From assembly GCF_900129355.1 (NCBI RefSeq), contig NZ_FQVL01000002.1:372001-436000 (forward strand): a stretch of 64,000 nt of DNA, read 5' to 3'. The translations under genes were made by a program, and so were the position numbers. Below the pieces are notes generated by a model. It had not been told where the DNA came from. It was given only the letters and a program-made list of their open reading frames with translations, and made no database searches. How positions within the stretch are numbered: position 1 is the first letter of the stretch; each line of letters opens with the position of its first letter. Below, piece after piece: positions 9,514-19,808 of the stretch. The DNA is from Seinonella peptonophila. Its GTDB lineage: Bacteria; Bacillota; Bacilli; Thermoactinomycetales; Thermoactinomycetaceae.

Positions 9514-11346
9514 TTAAGGTCGAATTTCCACTTGATATTCCTTCATCCAACGATCAATTTGTAATAATCGTTCAATCGGTGCAGACATGGATGAAGGAAC
9601 AGCTTGTCCAATGATTTCACGCTGAATTTCTTCTGGATTGAGAAAAGGAAGTAAGGGAGACTGTGGATCATCTAAAATTTGCTGCATTTGAGCTTGTAAC
9701 GCAGCATAATACTCTTTCTTTTTCATTTGTGGATATGCACTTTTCTTCCGACTGCGTACATCATCAGGAAGTACATCAGCAAGAGCTCGGCGAAGAATGC
9801 CTTTTTCCATTCCATCGGTATTTTTCATTTTCCAGGGAATATTCCAAACATATTGAACAAGCCTTGGATCGCAAAATGGTACACGAACCTCTAGCCCCAC
9901 AGACATACTCATCTGATCTTTTCGATGTAATAACATGGATAGCAAATGTGTCATGTTTAAATAACTAAATTTGCGGATATCGGCTGAAAGAGGATCTTCT
10001 CCAGGTAGCGTCGGAACATCATTTAAAGCAGCTTGATACTGATCATGCAAATATTCGATAGGCCGAAGCAAGCGGTGGCACTCTTCTGAAAAATAAGAGA
10101 AACGATTATATTGACGGTCACCGATCCATAGATGAATCCATGGGAAAGTAGGCATATGAAGTCGCTTATCTTCGTGATACCAGGGGTAACCACCAAAGAT
10201 CTCATCAGCCGCTTCACCAGAAATGGCCACTTTGGCTCGCTGTTTGATAGCCTTAAATAATAGATAGAGTGACACTTCATATTCTCCAAAACCAGGTAAG
10301 TCATGGGCACGATAAGGTGTTGCAGCATATTCGAGTAGATCGGATGTTGTTAAGTCAATTTTGTGATGGATAGTTTGACAATGTTGCACTACTTTTTCAA
10401 TCCAGGGCGTATCTAAGCTAGGTCTCATATAATCTGTAGCAAAATCTTGTTCACTATCATAAAAATCTATTGAATATGTGTGCAAAGATCCCTTATTTTG
10501 TTGACGGTATAAATCAGCAGCTATGGCTGTTAGACCACTTGAATCAAGACCACCTGATACAAGTGTTACTACTTCTGTATCTGCGATAAGTTGCCGGTTC
10601 ACAATATCATAAAGATACTCTCTTATGGTTGAGACTGTCGTATCAAGGTCATCAGGATGAGCATAACTCTCAATCTTCCAATAAGTAGTTTCCTTTTTAC
10701 CTTGTTGGTTATATTGAATGACTTGCCCAGGCATCACTTCTTGGATATCTTTATAGATACCATTTCCTGGTGTCCGAAAGCCAAGCGTTAATATTTCAGC
10801 TAACCCTTCATACGTGATTTCAGGATTTATATCAACATGCGCTAACAAGGCTTTCATTTCTGAGCCAAATATTAAAGCGCCTCCTTTTTGTGCATAAAAG
10901 AGCGGCTTTACACCGATTTGATCTCTAACCAGTACCAATTCCTGTTTGGCTTCATCCCATATGGCAAAAGCAAAAATTCCATTAAAATACTTTGGAGCAT
11001 CAATTCCCCACTCTAAGTATGCTCGGAGGACAACTTCTGTATCTCCACGTGTACGAAAGCGATGACCCTTTTGGAGCAGTTCGTCTCTCAATTCAAGAAA
11101 ATTGTACAATTCGCCATTATAGACCATTACATATTTACGATTTCCTTCATTAATGACAAACGGTTGTTGTCCACCTTCAGGATCAAGTATCGTCAGTCGA
11201 CGATGTCCCAAACCAACTGTTTTTGAGATCCAGTATCCTTTATCATCGGGTCCACGATGTGTCAATGCATTTGTCATTTTATATATTTGTGCTGTTTCGT
11301 TTGTTAAATCCTTAGACCAATCAACCCATCCTGTTATTCCACACAT
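9514..11346 (-). CDS. asnB: Asparagine synthase (glutamine-hydrolysing) in the NRPS locus
   Basis: The 610-residue product starts MCGITGWVDW. I chose the ATG at 11346, not the upstream in-frame codon at 11355, because Cys2 must become N-terminal as the class II glutaminase nucleophile; AGGAG sits 9 nt upstream. The N-terminal half is the glutamine amidotransferase (RGPDDKGYW, YNGELYNF). The C-terminal half is the ATP-pyrophosphatase synthase domain (LVSGGLDSSGLTA, SGEAADEIFGGYPW). Length matches the 610-630 residue Bacillus AsnB/AsnO class. Family role: aspartate + glutamine + ATP to asparagine. Its place between synthetase genes suggests it supplies Asn or amidates a carboxyl group of the peptide. 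No A domain in view carries the classical Asn code (DLTKLGEVG), so the link is open. It has its own predicted promoter and terminator. Confidence 0.93.
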   Translation of the reverse strand: MCGITGWVDWSKDLTNETAQIYKMTNALTHRGPDDKGYWISKTVGLGHRRLTILDPEGGQQPFVINEGNRKYVMVYNGELYNFLELRDELLQKGHRFRTRGDTEVVLRAYLEWGIDAPKYFNGIFAFAIWDEAKQELVLVRDQIGVKPLFYAQKGGALIFGSEMKALLAHVDINPEITYEGLAEILTLGFRTPGNGIYKDIQEVMPGQVIQYNQQGKKETTYWKIESYAHPDDLDTTVSTIREYLYDIVNRQLIADTEVVTLVSGGLDSSGLTAIAADLYRQQNKGSLHTYSIDFYDSEQDFATDYMRPSLDTPWIEKVVQHCQTIHHKIDLTTSDLLEYAATPYRAHDLPGFGEYEVSLYLLFKAIKQRAKVAISGEAADEIFGGYPWYHEDKRLHMPTFPWIHLWIGDRQYNRFSYFSEECHRLLRPIEYLHDQYQAALNDVPTLPGEDPLSADIRKFSYLNMTHLLSMLLHRKDQMSMSVGLEVRVPFCDPRLVQYVWNIPWKMKNTDGMEKGILRRALADVLPDDVRSRKKSAYPQMKKKEYYAALQAQMQQILDDPQSPLLPFLNPEEIQREIIGQAVPSSMSAPIERLLQIDRWMKEYQVEIRP

Positions 11347-11397
11347 AGCTGTCATCTCCTGAACGAAGTGCTAGTTATAAGAAAAGAGAATATTGTA

Positions 11398-11441
11398 GAT
11401 AAATATTAGATAAATATTAGATAAATATTAGATAAATATTT
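11398..11441 (-). repeat. Four tandem 11-bp repeats in the asnB leader
   Basis: The unit GATAAATATTA is repeated four times head to tail; only the last base of the fourth copy differs. It lies between the predicted asnB promoter and start codon. An 11-bp period places each copy on nearly the same face of the helix, as expected for cooperative protein binding, though slippage expansion of AT-rich DNA is also possible. Confidence 0.9.
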
Positions 11442-11461
11442 AATCGATATTTATTAAGATG

Positions 11462-11490
11462 ATTAAACCAATTAATTTATAGAAAGTCAA
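11462..11490 (-). promoter_or_regulatory. Predicted sigma-A promoter of asnB
   Basis: On the minus strand TTGACT (11490-11485) and TTTAAT (11467-11462) are separated by exactly 17 nt. The predicted transcript would start about 100 nt before asnB and carry the 11-bp repeats in its leader. Confidence 0.55.
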
Positions 11491-11553
11491 ATGTAAATAT
11501 TTTTATAAAAAATATTTTACTTAATATATATAATAGTGGATATTAAATTTAAA

Positions 11554-11584
11554 TAAAAAAACGAACGACCTGTAGTCATTCGTT
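11554..11584 (-). terminator. Terminator of the modules 7-8 NRPS gene
   Basis: A 10-bp stem with one G-T wobble (AACGAATGAC / GTCGTTCGTT on the minus strand) and a 5-nt loop is followed by seven T. It lies just past the stop of the 11602-19128 gene. Confidence 0.85.
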
Positions 11585-11601
11585 TTATCGCACTTATTTT
11601 G

Positions 11602-14600
11602 TTATCCCTGTTCTAACTCTCCAAAAACATCTTCTAACTCATCCATCGTTAAGTCATCATGTGCTGTAAAATCACTGGGTGTAAATTCTCGATTATCCTG
11701 ACTGATACAGTGTTCAACCATCCTTAATAATTGCTGTCGGTAGTTAGACATAAACCTTGTTATCTCATCCACTTGATATCGATGTCGATCATAACGCAAA
11801 ACCAGATGAAATTTATTTTCTTCTACAAGTGAAGTAATTTCAAGTGGAGACAAAGCAGTCGCCTTTGGACTGATTGAGGTTCCTGCTGGTAATGAAGAAA
11901 GCGACACATGTGAAGAGGAAAATTGCCCCAAATAATTAAAACTAACTTCTGGCTGTGCGATCTTTCCATCGCCTTGAGCAGACAAATACTTATAAACGCC
12001 ATATCCAAAGCCTTTTTGAGGAATCTGTCGCAACTGTTCTTTAATCTGTTTAATCAATGCCCCATCCTCTGATTGATCGCCTTTTAATATGAGAGGAAAG
12101 ATCGAAGTAAACCAACCAACAGTTCGTGAAATATCGACTCCCTCTAATGCTGACTCACGTCCATGCCCTTCTAGTAATAGACAGAGATGTTCATTTCCTT
12201 TCCAATGATGAAAGGAGCGAACTAATGCTGTTAGAAGTAAATCATCGATCTTTGTTCCATATGCATGATGGCTTTGTGTTAATAATCGCTGCGTCTCATC
12301 AACAGAAAGCGAAAAACTGATCATTTCCATCGCTGAAGATTGTGAGGGACGACTATACGCGCTTAATTGCTGGATGGATTCCATCTTTTCTTCTATCTCT
12401 TTCCAATATTTCCATTCGCTTTGATGTTTTGGATCGTTTGCATATGTGAATAAAGATTGACTCCATCGTTGATATGCATCTGTTTTTGGTGGTAATTGTA
12501 TCATTTCTCCCTGCACAGCTTGATGGTATGCAAGTGAGAAATCATCAATCAAGATGCGCCAAGAGACCCCATCGACAACCAAATGATGAATGATAAACAA
12601 GAGATGGTCGCCTTCAGCCAATTGAAAATGACCACACTGCATGAGCGGGCCTTGCTCAAGAGATAGCTGACCTTGCATACGTTCTGCTTCCTTCTTTACT
12701 CGCTGCCTCACATTCGCTTCTTGTCGAAGATCAATGGTTTCTAGATGAAAAAGTTTCCCTACAAGCCCGCGGTTATATTGTGTTACACCATCATTTTCGA
12801 TCTGGTAAGTCATTCGAAGTGCATCATGATGTTCGACTAATTTTTCTAACGCTTTTCTTAAAGCATCCTGCTGCCATCTTTGCGACCGATAGAGGAACAT
12901 CGTTTGATTATAATGATCACGCTGCGCGAACGGCTGGCTAAAAAACCAACGCTGAATAGGAGTCAAAGCAACATCACCTGTAACTAAGCCTTGCTCGGCG
13001 ACTGCTTTCAATGGCTGAACCAGCGGTGCCAACTCAGCGATTGTCGGTGATGTAAAGAGAGACTTCATTTCCAATGTACGATCAAACTGTTGCAGTCGAG
13101 CTATAATTTGAATCGCTTTAATAGAATCTCCACCATGTTCGAAAAAGTTATCATCAATACCAAGCTCGGATCTGCCTAATACTTCTTGCCAAATTGGAAG
13201 CAATAATCGTTCGTTTTCATTCGTTGGGATCCGATATTGGGTGCGAACAGATTGTACTTCCTCAGGTCTCGGTAATGCCCGTTTATCAATCTTTCCATTC
13301 GGGGTAAGCGGTAGTGAATCTAATCGAACCATATGCGTTGGGATCATATAATCGGGTAACCGTGTGCTCAGATACGCACGAAGCTCTGCTAAATCTGATG
13401 TCTCGAGTGTCGAACCAACCACATAAGCACAGGTCGATGTTATCTCTTTTGCTTGCTGCACAGTCACAATTGCTTCTTCTACTTCCTCATGAGCGAGAAG
13501 CTGTGCTTCAATCTCTGCTAGCTCCACCCGATAACCACGTATACTTACCTGATCATCAACACGCCCCAAATATTCCAACTGACCATTTGCCAACCAGCGT
13601 ACACGATCACCTGTACGGTAGATACGCTGTCCTGGCATAAATGGGTCATCGATAAAATGCTTGTTGGTTTGTTCTTCATCATGCAAATATCCACGAGCCA
13701 AACTTACTCCGCCAATATATAACTCTCCAGGAATACCAATTGGCTGTAATCGCTGCGCTTCATCCAGCACATATAATCTTTGATTATCGATAGGTGAGCC
13801 GATTAATAATTTTCCCTGTGCCGGGTCTATCGGAAAGCATGTTGTAACTACTGTATTCTCGGTTGGACCATAATTATTGTAAATCGTATATCGCTGTGGC
13901 TTTACTTGTCGTAATTGGTCACCACCTGTTAACAATGCACGCAATGAATGATTTTCTAATTCCATAAAGCGCTCCGCGAGTGGGGTTGGTAAAAAGCTAA
14001 TCGTAATTCCGCGTTGTTCAAAATAGCGATTTAATGCCACTAGATCAGTTCGAATCGCATCTGGAATGATATGAACTGTTGCTCCTGAGAGTAGATATGG
14101 GAACAGCTCCCATACTGCTGCATCAAAACCACCACTTGCTAACTGAGTTGCGCGATCTGTTGTTGTCACTTGATAATATCGACGATGCCACTGCACTAGA
14201 TTAAGCACTGCTCGATGTTCCACCATCACACCTTTTGGTTGACCAGTTGAGCCTGAAGTATAGATCACATAGGCAAGATCATGTGGATGATTCACGAAGA
14301 TTGGGTTGTGATCTGCTTCTTGATCTAGCGATTGATCATCGAGGAACAATTGCTGACCTTGGTAAGAGATAGCTAAATGGAGTGTTGATTGCGTTAGCAA
14401 TAATGAAATCCGACTGTGGGCAAGCATATAATTGATTCGCTCAAGCGGATATGTTGGTTCAATGGGTAGATAAGCGCCGCCCGCCTTGATAATTGCCAAA
14501 ATTCCCAATACCATTTCGAGTGATCGCTCGGTTAACAGTCCGACAATTGCACCTGGTTTTACCCCCTCTTTTCGCAAACGGTGAGCAAGTTGATTGACAC

Positions 14601-17600
14601 GTCCGTTTAACTCTTGATAGGTCATCCAGCGCTCTTGATCAACAATGGCTATTGCTTCTGGCGTTTGTAGTACCTGTTCTTCCCAGTACTCCGATAACGT
14701 TTTTACATCAGCATAGTCAACAACTACACGATGAAAAGTATCCAACAATTCATTTTTTTCGGAGGGAGTTACGATAACAAGCTCGGCTATTGACCGGTTT
14801 GGTTGTGTGATCACTTGCTGTAATAGGTGAAGATAATGCGCCCCCATTCGTTTAATGGTTTCTCTTTTAAAAAGCTTAGAACAATACTCAATCGATATTT
14901 CCAATTGTTCATCATCGTGTACAACCCAACTCAAATCAAAACGAGCTGTCTTACGCCCATATTCATAGGGAGTTAAATTGGCATGGGGTAATTCGGGCAT
15001 TTTTAAATCAATATTTTGCATCGAAAAAATGGTATCGAACAGTGGTTGACGGCTCATATCTCGCCGGATTTGTAACTGTTCAATCAATTCTTCCAGAGGG
15101 AAATCAGCGTGTTGATGAGCCGCAACCAAGTTCCTTTTTACTTGATCTAGTAACTGACGAAATGATAAGTTTGCATCAAACTGACAGCGAATCGCTAGCG
15201 TATTTACAAAAAGCCCCATCATCCGTTCAATATCAGCATGTGTTCGTCCAGCATGCGGCAGACCAACAACAAAATCATCTTGTGCAGTATATTTATGAAG
15301 TAGCAAGAAGTAGATTGAAAGCAAGATCGCATAAGGTGTTGTCTGTTCTTGCAAAGCAAGCTGTTTTAGTTGCTCTGCCCACTCTTTTTCTAGTTTAAAA
15401 GTATAATAATCACCAACAAATGATTGAATCGGTGGACGAGGAAAGTCAGTCGATAGTTCTAGCACTGGTGGTTGCTCGGTAAATTGTTGCAACCAATATT
15501 GCCTATCATGCTGCCAATGCTCCGATTCTTCAGCTTGTTGTTGCCAGACAGCAAAATCCTTATAATGCAATGAAACTGATGATAACGCTTCATCACGAAG
15601 GAGTGTGGCAAATTCTTGTAGGAGCAAATTGACTGACATACCATCAAGCAGAATATGATGGAGATCGACAAATAAAATAGCTGATTGAGGTAGATGAATC
15701 AGCCTCACTCGCCAAAGAGGCGCTTGTTGTAAATCTATTGGTTGGATCAAGGAAGCAATCTGTTTATCTAATTCTTCCTGATCGGCTTGTATTTGTTGAA
15801 AATTAAGCAATACCTGATCATGGACAATCTGTTTGAGTTCCCCATCAACCATTTGAAATGACGTTCTCAAAATTTCATGTCGATTAAGCAGTGTTCTCCA
15901 TGCCGATTCAATCTGGATAGGGTCAACTTGACCATCCCAGCGAAGCACGATTGGCATATTATAACTCGTTCCAGCATCGGAAAACGATTGAATCACATAG
16001 AGACGTTTCTGTGCAGAGGTAACTGGATAATAGGATACATTTGTAGTTGGTTCGATCTTACGATACATTTCTTTTTTCAATAAACGAATATACTGCGCTA
16101 ACTCCCTGACGGTCGGTCTTGCAAAAAACTCCGCTAAGGGAACTTTGACATGCAAATGCTTATGAATTTGTGCTAGACATATGATCGCCTTTAGCGAATG
16201 TCCACCCATTTGGAAAAATGAATCATCCATTCCTAAATGAGGAGTCGCTAAAACATCAGTCCAAATCTGAACAAGTGTCTCCTCCAATTCGTCTTGTGGC
16301 GGGACATAGCTTCGTTCGCTTGCTATATTTTCTGTTAGACCAAGTAAAGACTGTTTATCTACTTTACCATGTGCTGTCAATGGAAACTGATCGAGCTGTG
16401 TGATACGATCTGGCACCATATAATCTGGCAATCGATTAGCTAAATAGGTTCGTAGCGCATCTGTTTGTGATGGATCAGCAATGACAAAAGCGATCAATCG
16501 TTCATTCATCTCCAGCACTACTGCTGCTTCAACTGCTGGGTGTGCTAAAAGCTGTGCCTCGATCTCGCCTAACTCGACCCGATATCCGCGAATACTCACT
16601 TGATCATCCAGCCGTCCCATAAATGACAATTCACCATTCTCTAACCATCGTACCTGATCACCAGTCCGATAGAGTCGTTCACTAGGGATAAATGGATTTA
16701 TTACAAATGAACTCGCTGTCTGCTCTGGGTCATGAATATAGCCTCTCGCAAGGCTTTTACCACCTACATAAAGTTCTCCCGCAATCCCAATAGGCTGTAA
16801 TCGTCCTGCCTGATCTAATACATAGTGACGTTGGTTTGCAACTGGACACCCAATGGACAAGGGACGCTTACTTGCATGAACCAGACAACTGCTAGAAACA
16901 ACGGTATTCTCCGTTGGTCCATAGTTGTTATAAACCGAATAGCGCGTCTTCTTTAGCTGCTTCAGTTGGTCGCCTCCTACAAGTAAAGCTCTCAGAGAAT
17001 GGTTCTCCAACTCCATATAACGTTCAGCTAATGGAGTTGGCATAAAGCTAATCGTAATCCCAACTCGCTCGAAGTAATGATTTAATGCATCTAAATCCAT
17101 CCGTAATTCGTTTGAAATGATATGGACAGTACTTCCTGATAATAAATAAGGGAAAAGTTCCCATACAGCTGCGTCAAAACCAATGCTTGCCAATTGTGTT
17201 GTTTGATCATCTGCCGTCACTTGATACATCTTTCGATGCCATTCAACTAGATTTAAAACTGCTTGATGCTCCACCATCACCCCTTTTGGGCGACCTGTAG
17301 ACCCTGAGGTATAGATGATATAAGCTAGATCGTTCGCTAAGCAGCTAAAATCAGGATTTTCTTTCATTTGCTTGCGAATTTGTGGGTCATCGATCTGAAT
17401 CTGTTCTCCAGCAAAATCTACCTGAATCTTTGCCACCTGATCATGTAATAGGAAAGCAGTTTTACTATTTTCTAGCATATAAGCAATACGATCCTCTGGA
17501 TAATCGACTTCTAGCGGAAGATAAGTTCCACCAGCCTTTAAAACACCGATGATTCCCATCACCGTTTCAAGGGATCGTTTCATCAATAATGCGACGACTG

Positions 17601-19128
17601 TGCCTTTCTTTACACCCTTTTGTCGCAAGAAATGAGCAAGCTGATTAGCCTGTTGATTTAATTCCCGATAGCTCCATTTTCGATCCTGTTCGACTAATGC
17701 AGTCGCTGTGGGGGTCTGCATAACCTGCCGTTCCCAGCTTTGCACCAATGTTTCATCCTTGATGGCTAGTTGCTCTCCCCTACCCATTTGCAATAATCTT
17801 TCTTGTTCAACCTCTGTAATCAATGCAAAATCTCGAATCGCTCGCTTAGGATATGTCAATACTTGCCCAAACAAGTGCCGTATATGTCCCTCAAGTCGGG
17901 CAATAAAATTTCCTGAATACCGTGATGCATCATATGTAAACTTAAAAAACAACTCTTTCCCTGGCATCAGTTGAACAGTAAAGGGATAGTGCGTCTGTTC
18001 ATAAACCTCTACATCTGTTATCGAAATGCCAAGTTGCTGTTCTAACTTGCGAATGGTCGATTCATCTACCGGATAATTTTCAAAGGCAAAGAGATGATCG
18101 ACTAATGCAGATGCACCCATATCTGCTAATGACAAATACTGATAAGGCTCTGCTTCTAAAGCCGTTCGCCTAACATTTTTTAAAAATGCTGAAAAATCAT
18201 CCGCTGGATTGATTGTAATATGAAATGGAATTGGCTGAATAAATAGCCCTACCATCTCTTCGACTTGACGAATCGCCGCTGGTCGTCCAGAGACAATCGT
18301 GCCAAAAACAATCTCATTTGTATCATGATATCGATGAAGCAACAGCGCCCAGATGGCTTGGCAGAGATGATTCAAGGTTACTTTATGTTCTTTTGCTAAA
18401 CGTTTTAACTGAGCTGTAATCGTTTCATCGATCGAAAAAGAATATACAGCACGCTCCATCTTTTCTCCTTGATACCCTGGTGCAGGCATTCCCGTCGGAC
18501 GCGTACAATCACTTAATCGCTTCTGCCAATACGACTGCGCCTTCGATAGATCTTGTTCATCCAGCCAATTTATATATTTGCTATAAGATGGTGCAGGCGT
18601 GACACAGACTGGCTGTTGCTCGATCCGCTGCTGATAAAACTGCATCAAATCGCGTAATAAAAGTCCCATACACCAACCATCTAACAAAATATGATGAAAG
18701 CTACAGACCAATCGATATTGATCCTCTCCCAGATAAAAAAGGGCAAATCGAATCAACACATCACGAGATAAATCAAAGCCTCTCCTACGATCTTGGATAC
18801 AAAATTGCTCAAGCCGACTTTGCTGCTCACTCGATTCAAATCGGGAAAGATTCTGATAATGAAGTTTACATTTTCGCTCTGTTAATACCACTTGCAATGG
18901 CTCAGATAAATTCTCATATAAAAACAGTGTTCGCAGCACATCATATTTGATAAATAAATCGTTCAGACTCTCTTCTAGTACAAACCCATCAATTGTACCT
19001 TTGAGATGGTAAGTAAACTGCTCTACATACACTGAAGATTGATCTTCTTTTATTGCATGAAATAAAATCCCCTTTTGTAATGGGGATAAACCGTAAATAT
19101 CCTGTAGTTGCTCTTGCTTTAAACCCAT
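11602..19128 (-). CDS. Nonribosomal peptide synthetase, modules 7-8 (C-A-T-C-A-T-E): Leu, D-Leu
   Basis: Start chosen at the ATG 19128 (LKQEQLQDIYGLSPLQKG) because AAGAGG lies 8 nt upstream; the upstream GTG 19137 and ATG 19134 overlap or crowd that site. About 2508 residues: D-accepting-type C (HHILLDGW), A, T (MGGHSLKAI), C (HHILLDGM), A, T (HGGDSIKAI), E (TPIQRWFF, HHLVVDGVSWR, EGHGRE, FNYLG). Both A domains read DAWFLGNVV at the GrsA-derived positions, the classical Leu code. The terminal E domain implies D-Leu at the second residue. The C-terminal tail (LTMDELEDVFGELEQ) looks like a donor docking (COM) helix matching the next synthetase. It hands an octapeptide to the 9354 protein in the collinear model. 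Transcribed alone from a long leader (see 19352-19440). Confidence 0.95.
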   Translation of the reverse strand: MGLKQEQLQDIYGLSPLQKGILFHAIKEDQSSVYVEQFTYHLKGTIDGFVLEESLNDLFIKYDVLRTLFLYENLSEPLQVVLTERKCKLHYQNLSRFESSEQQSRLEQFCIQDRRRGFDLSRDVLIRFALFYLGEDQYRLVCSFHHILLDGWCMGLLLRDLMQFYQQRIEQQPVCVTPAPSYSKYINWLDEQDLSKAQSYWQKRLSDCTRPTGMPAPGYQGEKMERAVYSFSIDETITAQLKRLAKEHKVTLNHLCQAIWALLLHRYHDTNEIVFGTIVSGRPAAIRQVEEMVGLFIQPIPFHITINPADDFSAFLKNVRRTALEAEPYQYLSLADMGASALVDHLFAFENYPVDESTIRKLEQQLGISITDVEVYEQTHYPFTVQLMPGKELFFKFTYDASRYSGNFIARLEGHIRHLFGQVLTYPKRAIRDFALITEVEQERLLQMGRGEQLAIKDETLVQSWERQVMQTPTATALVEQDRKWSYRELNQQANQLAHFLRQKGVKKGTVVALLMKRSLETVMGIIGVLKAGGTYLPLEVDYPEDRIAYMLENSKTAFLLHDQVAKIQVDFAGEQIQIDDPQIRKQMKENPDFSCLANDLAYIIYTSGSTGRPKGVMVEHQAVLNLVEWHRKMYQVTADDQTTQLASIGFDAAVWELFPYLLSGSTVHIISNELRMDLDALNHYFERVGITISFMPTPLAERYMELENHSLRALLVGGDQLKQLKKTRYSVYNNYGPTENTVVSSSCLVHASKRPLSIGCPVANQRHYVLDQAGRLQPIGIAGELYVGGKSLARGYIHDPEQTASSFVINPFIPSERLYRTGDQVRWLENGELSFMGRLDDQVSIRGYRVELGEIEAQLLAHPAVEAAVVLEMNERLIAFVIADPSQTDALRTYLANRLPDYMVPDRITQLDQFPLTAHGKVDKQSLLGLTENIASERSYVPPQDELEETLVQIWTDVLATPHLGMDDSFFQMGGHSLKAIICLAQIHKHLHVKVPLAEFFARPTVRELAQYIRLLKKEMYRKIEPTTNVSYYPVTSAQKRLYVIQSFSDAGTSYNMPIVLRWDGQVDPIQIESAWRTLLNRHEILRTSFQMVDGELKQIVHDQVLLNFQQIQADQEELDKQIASLIQPIDLQQAPLWRVRLIHLPQSAILFVDLHHILLDGMSVNLLLQEFATLLRDEALSSVSLHYKDFAVWQQQAEESEHWQHDRQYWLQQFTEQPPVLELSTDFPRPPIQSFVGDYYTFKLEKEWAEQLKQLALQEQTTPYAILLSIYFLLLHKYTAQDDFVVGLPHAGRTHADIERMMGLFVNTLAIRCQFDANLSFRQLLDQVKRNLVAAHQHADFPLEELIEQLQIRRDMSRQPLFDTIFSMQNIDLKMPELPHANLTPYEYGRKTARFDLSWVVHDDEQLEISIEYCSKLFKRETIKRMGAHYLHLLQQVITQPNRSIAELVIVTPSEKNELLDTFHRVVVDYADVKTLSEYWEEQVLQTPEAIAIVDQERWMTYQELNGRVNQLAHRLRKEGVKPGAIVGLLTERSLEMVLGILAIIKAGGAYLPIEPTYPLERINYMLAHSRISLLLTQSTLHLAISYQGQQLFLDDQSLDQEADHNPIFVNHPHDLAYVIYTSGSTGQPKGVMVEHRAVLNLVQWHRRYYQVTTTDRATQLASGGFDAAVWELFPYLLSGATVHIIPDAIRTDLVALNRYFEQRGITISFLPTPLAERFMELENHSLRALLTGGDQLRQVKPQRYTIYNNYGPTENTVVTTCFPIDPAQGKLLIGSPIDNQRLYVLDEAQRLQPIGIPGELYIGGVSLARGYLHDEEQTNKHFIDDPFMPGQRIYRTGDRVRWLANGQLEYLGRVDDQVSIRGYRVELAEIEAQLLAHEEVEEAIVTVQQAKEITSTCAYVVGSTLETSDLAELRAYLSTRLPDYMIPTHMVRLDSLPLTPNGKIDKRALPRPEEVQSVRTQYRIPTNENERLLLPIWQEVLGRSELGIDDNFFEHGGDSIKAIQIIARLQQFDRTLEMKSLFTSPTIAELAPLVQPLKAVAEQGLVTGDVALTPIQRWFFSQPFAQRDHYNQTMFLYRSQRWQQDALRKALEKLVEHHDALRMTYQIENDGVTQYNRGLVGKLFHLETIDLRQEANVRQRVKKEAERMQGQLSLEQGPLMQCGHFQLAEGDHLLFIIHHLVVDGVSWRILIDDFSLAYHQAVQGEMIQLPPKTDAYQRWSQSLFTYANDPKHQSEWKYWKEIEEKMESIQQLSAYSRPSQSSAMEMISFSLSVDETQRLLTQSHHAYGTKIDDLLLTALVRSFHHWKGNEHLCLLLEGHGRESALEGVDISRTVGWFTSIFPLILKGDQSEDGALIKQIKEQLRQIPQKGFGYGVYKYLSAQGDGKIAQPEVSFNYLGQFSSSHVSLSSLPAGTSISPKATALSPLEITSLVEENKFHLVLRYDRHRYQVDEITRFMSNYRQQLLRMVEHCISQDNREFTPSDFTAHDDLTMDELEDVFGELEQG

Positions 19129-19320
19129 CAACATCACCTCTTCGTTGATCGATTATATGCGTAGAGCAGTGGAGATAGTCCAATTTGTTAAGGTTACACT
19201 CCTGATGGCAGAAATCCTTGTTCAAACGACTCAATGAAGATCTTTTCACCAAATGCCACATGAGCTATTCTCAAGAACTTCTAGTTTTTAGATTTAAGCC
19301 TCATCGCACTTTTCACAATA

Positions 19321-19349
19321 AAAACGGCTGCGATCTTAGCAACCGTTTT
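19321..19349. terminator. Bidirectional terminator hairpin
   Basis: AAAACGGCTGC pairs with GCAACCGTTTT (11 bp with one wobble, 7-nt loop) and T-runs flank both ends. It lies downstream of the 19512-19808 gene and about 190 nt upstream of the modules 7-8 NRPS start. It may end the former or act as an attenuator for the latter. Confidence 0.75.
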
Positions 19350-19351
19350 TA

Positions 19352-19440
19352 TGCACCACTACATGGAAGTTATCGCCGACTGATCCTATGTAGTGGCGAG
19401 GTCCTCTAATAGAGGCTGTGATAGGGATGTGGCAGCACCC
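19352..19440 (-). other. Structured intergenic segment upstream of NRPS modules 7-8 (possible leader RNA)
   Basis: The 375-bp gap between the 19128 start and the 19512 stop holds no convincing gene. It holds a perfect 9-bp inverted repeat (CCACTACAT 19356-19364 / ATGTAGTGG 19388-19396, 23-nt loop), a small CCTCT...AGAGG hairpin near 19401-19417, and a GGGAT...CCCC block near 19423-19440. All come just before the terminator hairpin on the minus strand. I do not recognise a known riboswitch consensus. Confidence 0.4.
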
Positions 19441-19511
19441 CCTCTTCTTTATATAGAAAGTAAAACGCATACTTTTCTGTAAAATATGATTTCCCTTTGG
19501 TCTATGAGCAT

Positions 19512-19808
19512 CTATTCACTCTCTGAATGATCGATTTGCTTACGAGGTGTTAGAATATACTTCTCTCTCAAACTATTCTCTAATTTTAATTGAGCTACAT
19601 CTTTCTCGATAACCTCTAGGATCTGTCTTAATTGACCAGCAAACCGTTCCGACTGTTCAACCGAATCAGTCTCTAGAGCGAGCTCATTATCGCATAATTT
19701 TAAATCTGATTTATATGGTTTACTGGAACTTGAATCAAAACATATTTGCAACGTCACTTTATGACCTTTTTCAGTAGACTCCACATCGATCGGTTTATAC
19801 GTTGACAT
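19512..19808 (-). CDS. Small hypothetical protein in the NRPS locus
   Basis: 98 residues starting MSTYKPIDVES. The ATG at 19808 is chosen over the upstream in-frame start at 19853 because AAGGGGA lies just 5' of it. The sequence suggests a short beta-strand part (HKVTLQICFD, SDLKLCDNELALET) and then a charged helix (QSERFAGQLRQILEVIEKDV). No signal peptide or membrane segment. I do not recognise the family. It is co-oriented with the synthetases, between modules 5-6 and 7-8. The 133-residue product at 30570-30971 has a similar strands-then-helix layout in a similar gap, but I see no clear homology. Confidence 0.65.
   Translation of the reverse strand: MSTYKPIDVESTEKGHKVTLQICFDSSSSKPYKSDLKLCDNELALETDSVEQSERFAGQLRQILEVIEKDVAQLKLENSLREKYILTPRKQIDHSESE

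Noticed and set aside
9663-9968. 101-codon plus-strand frame opposite asnB
   Set aside because: It is antisense to a well-conserved enzyme, with no ribosome site or recognisable product; many similar shadows lie opposite the NRPS genes.
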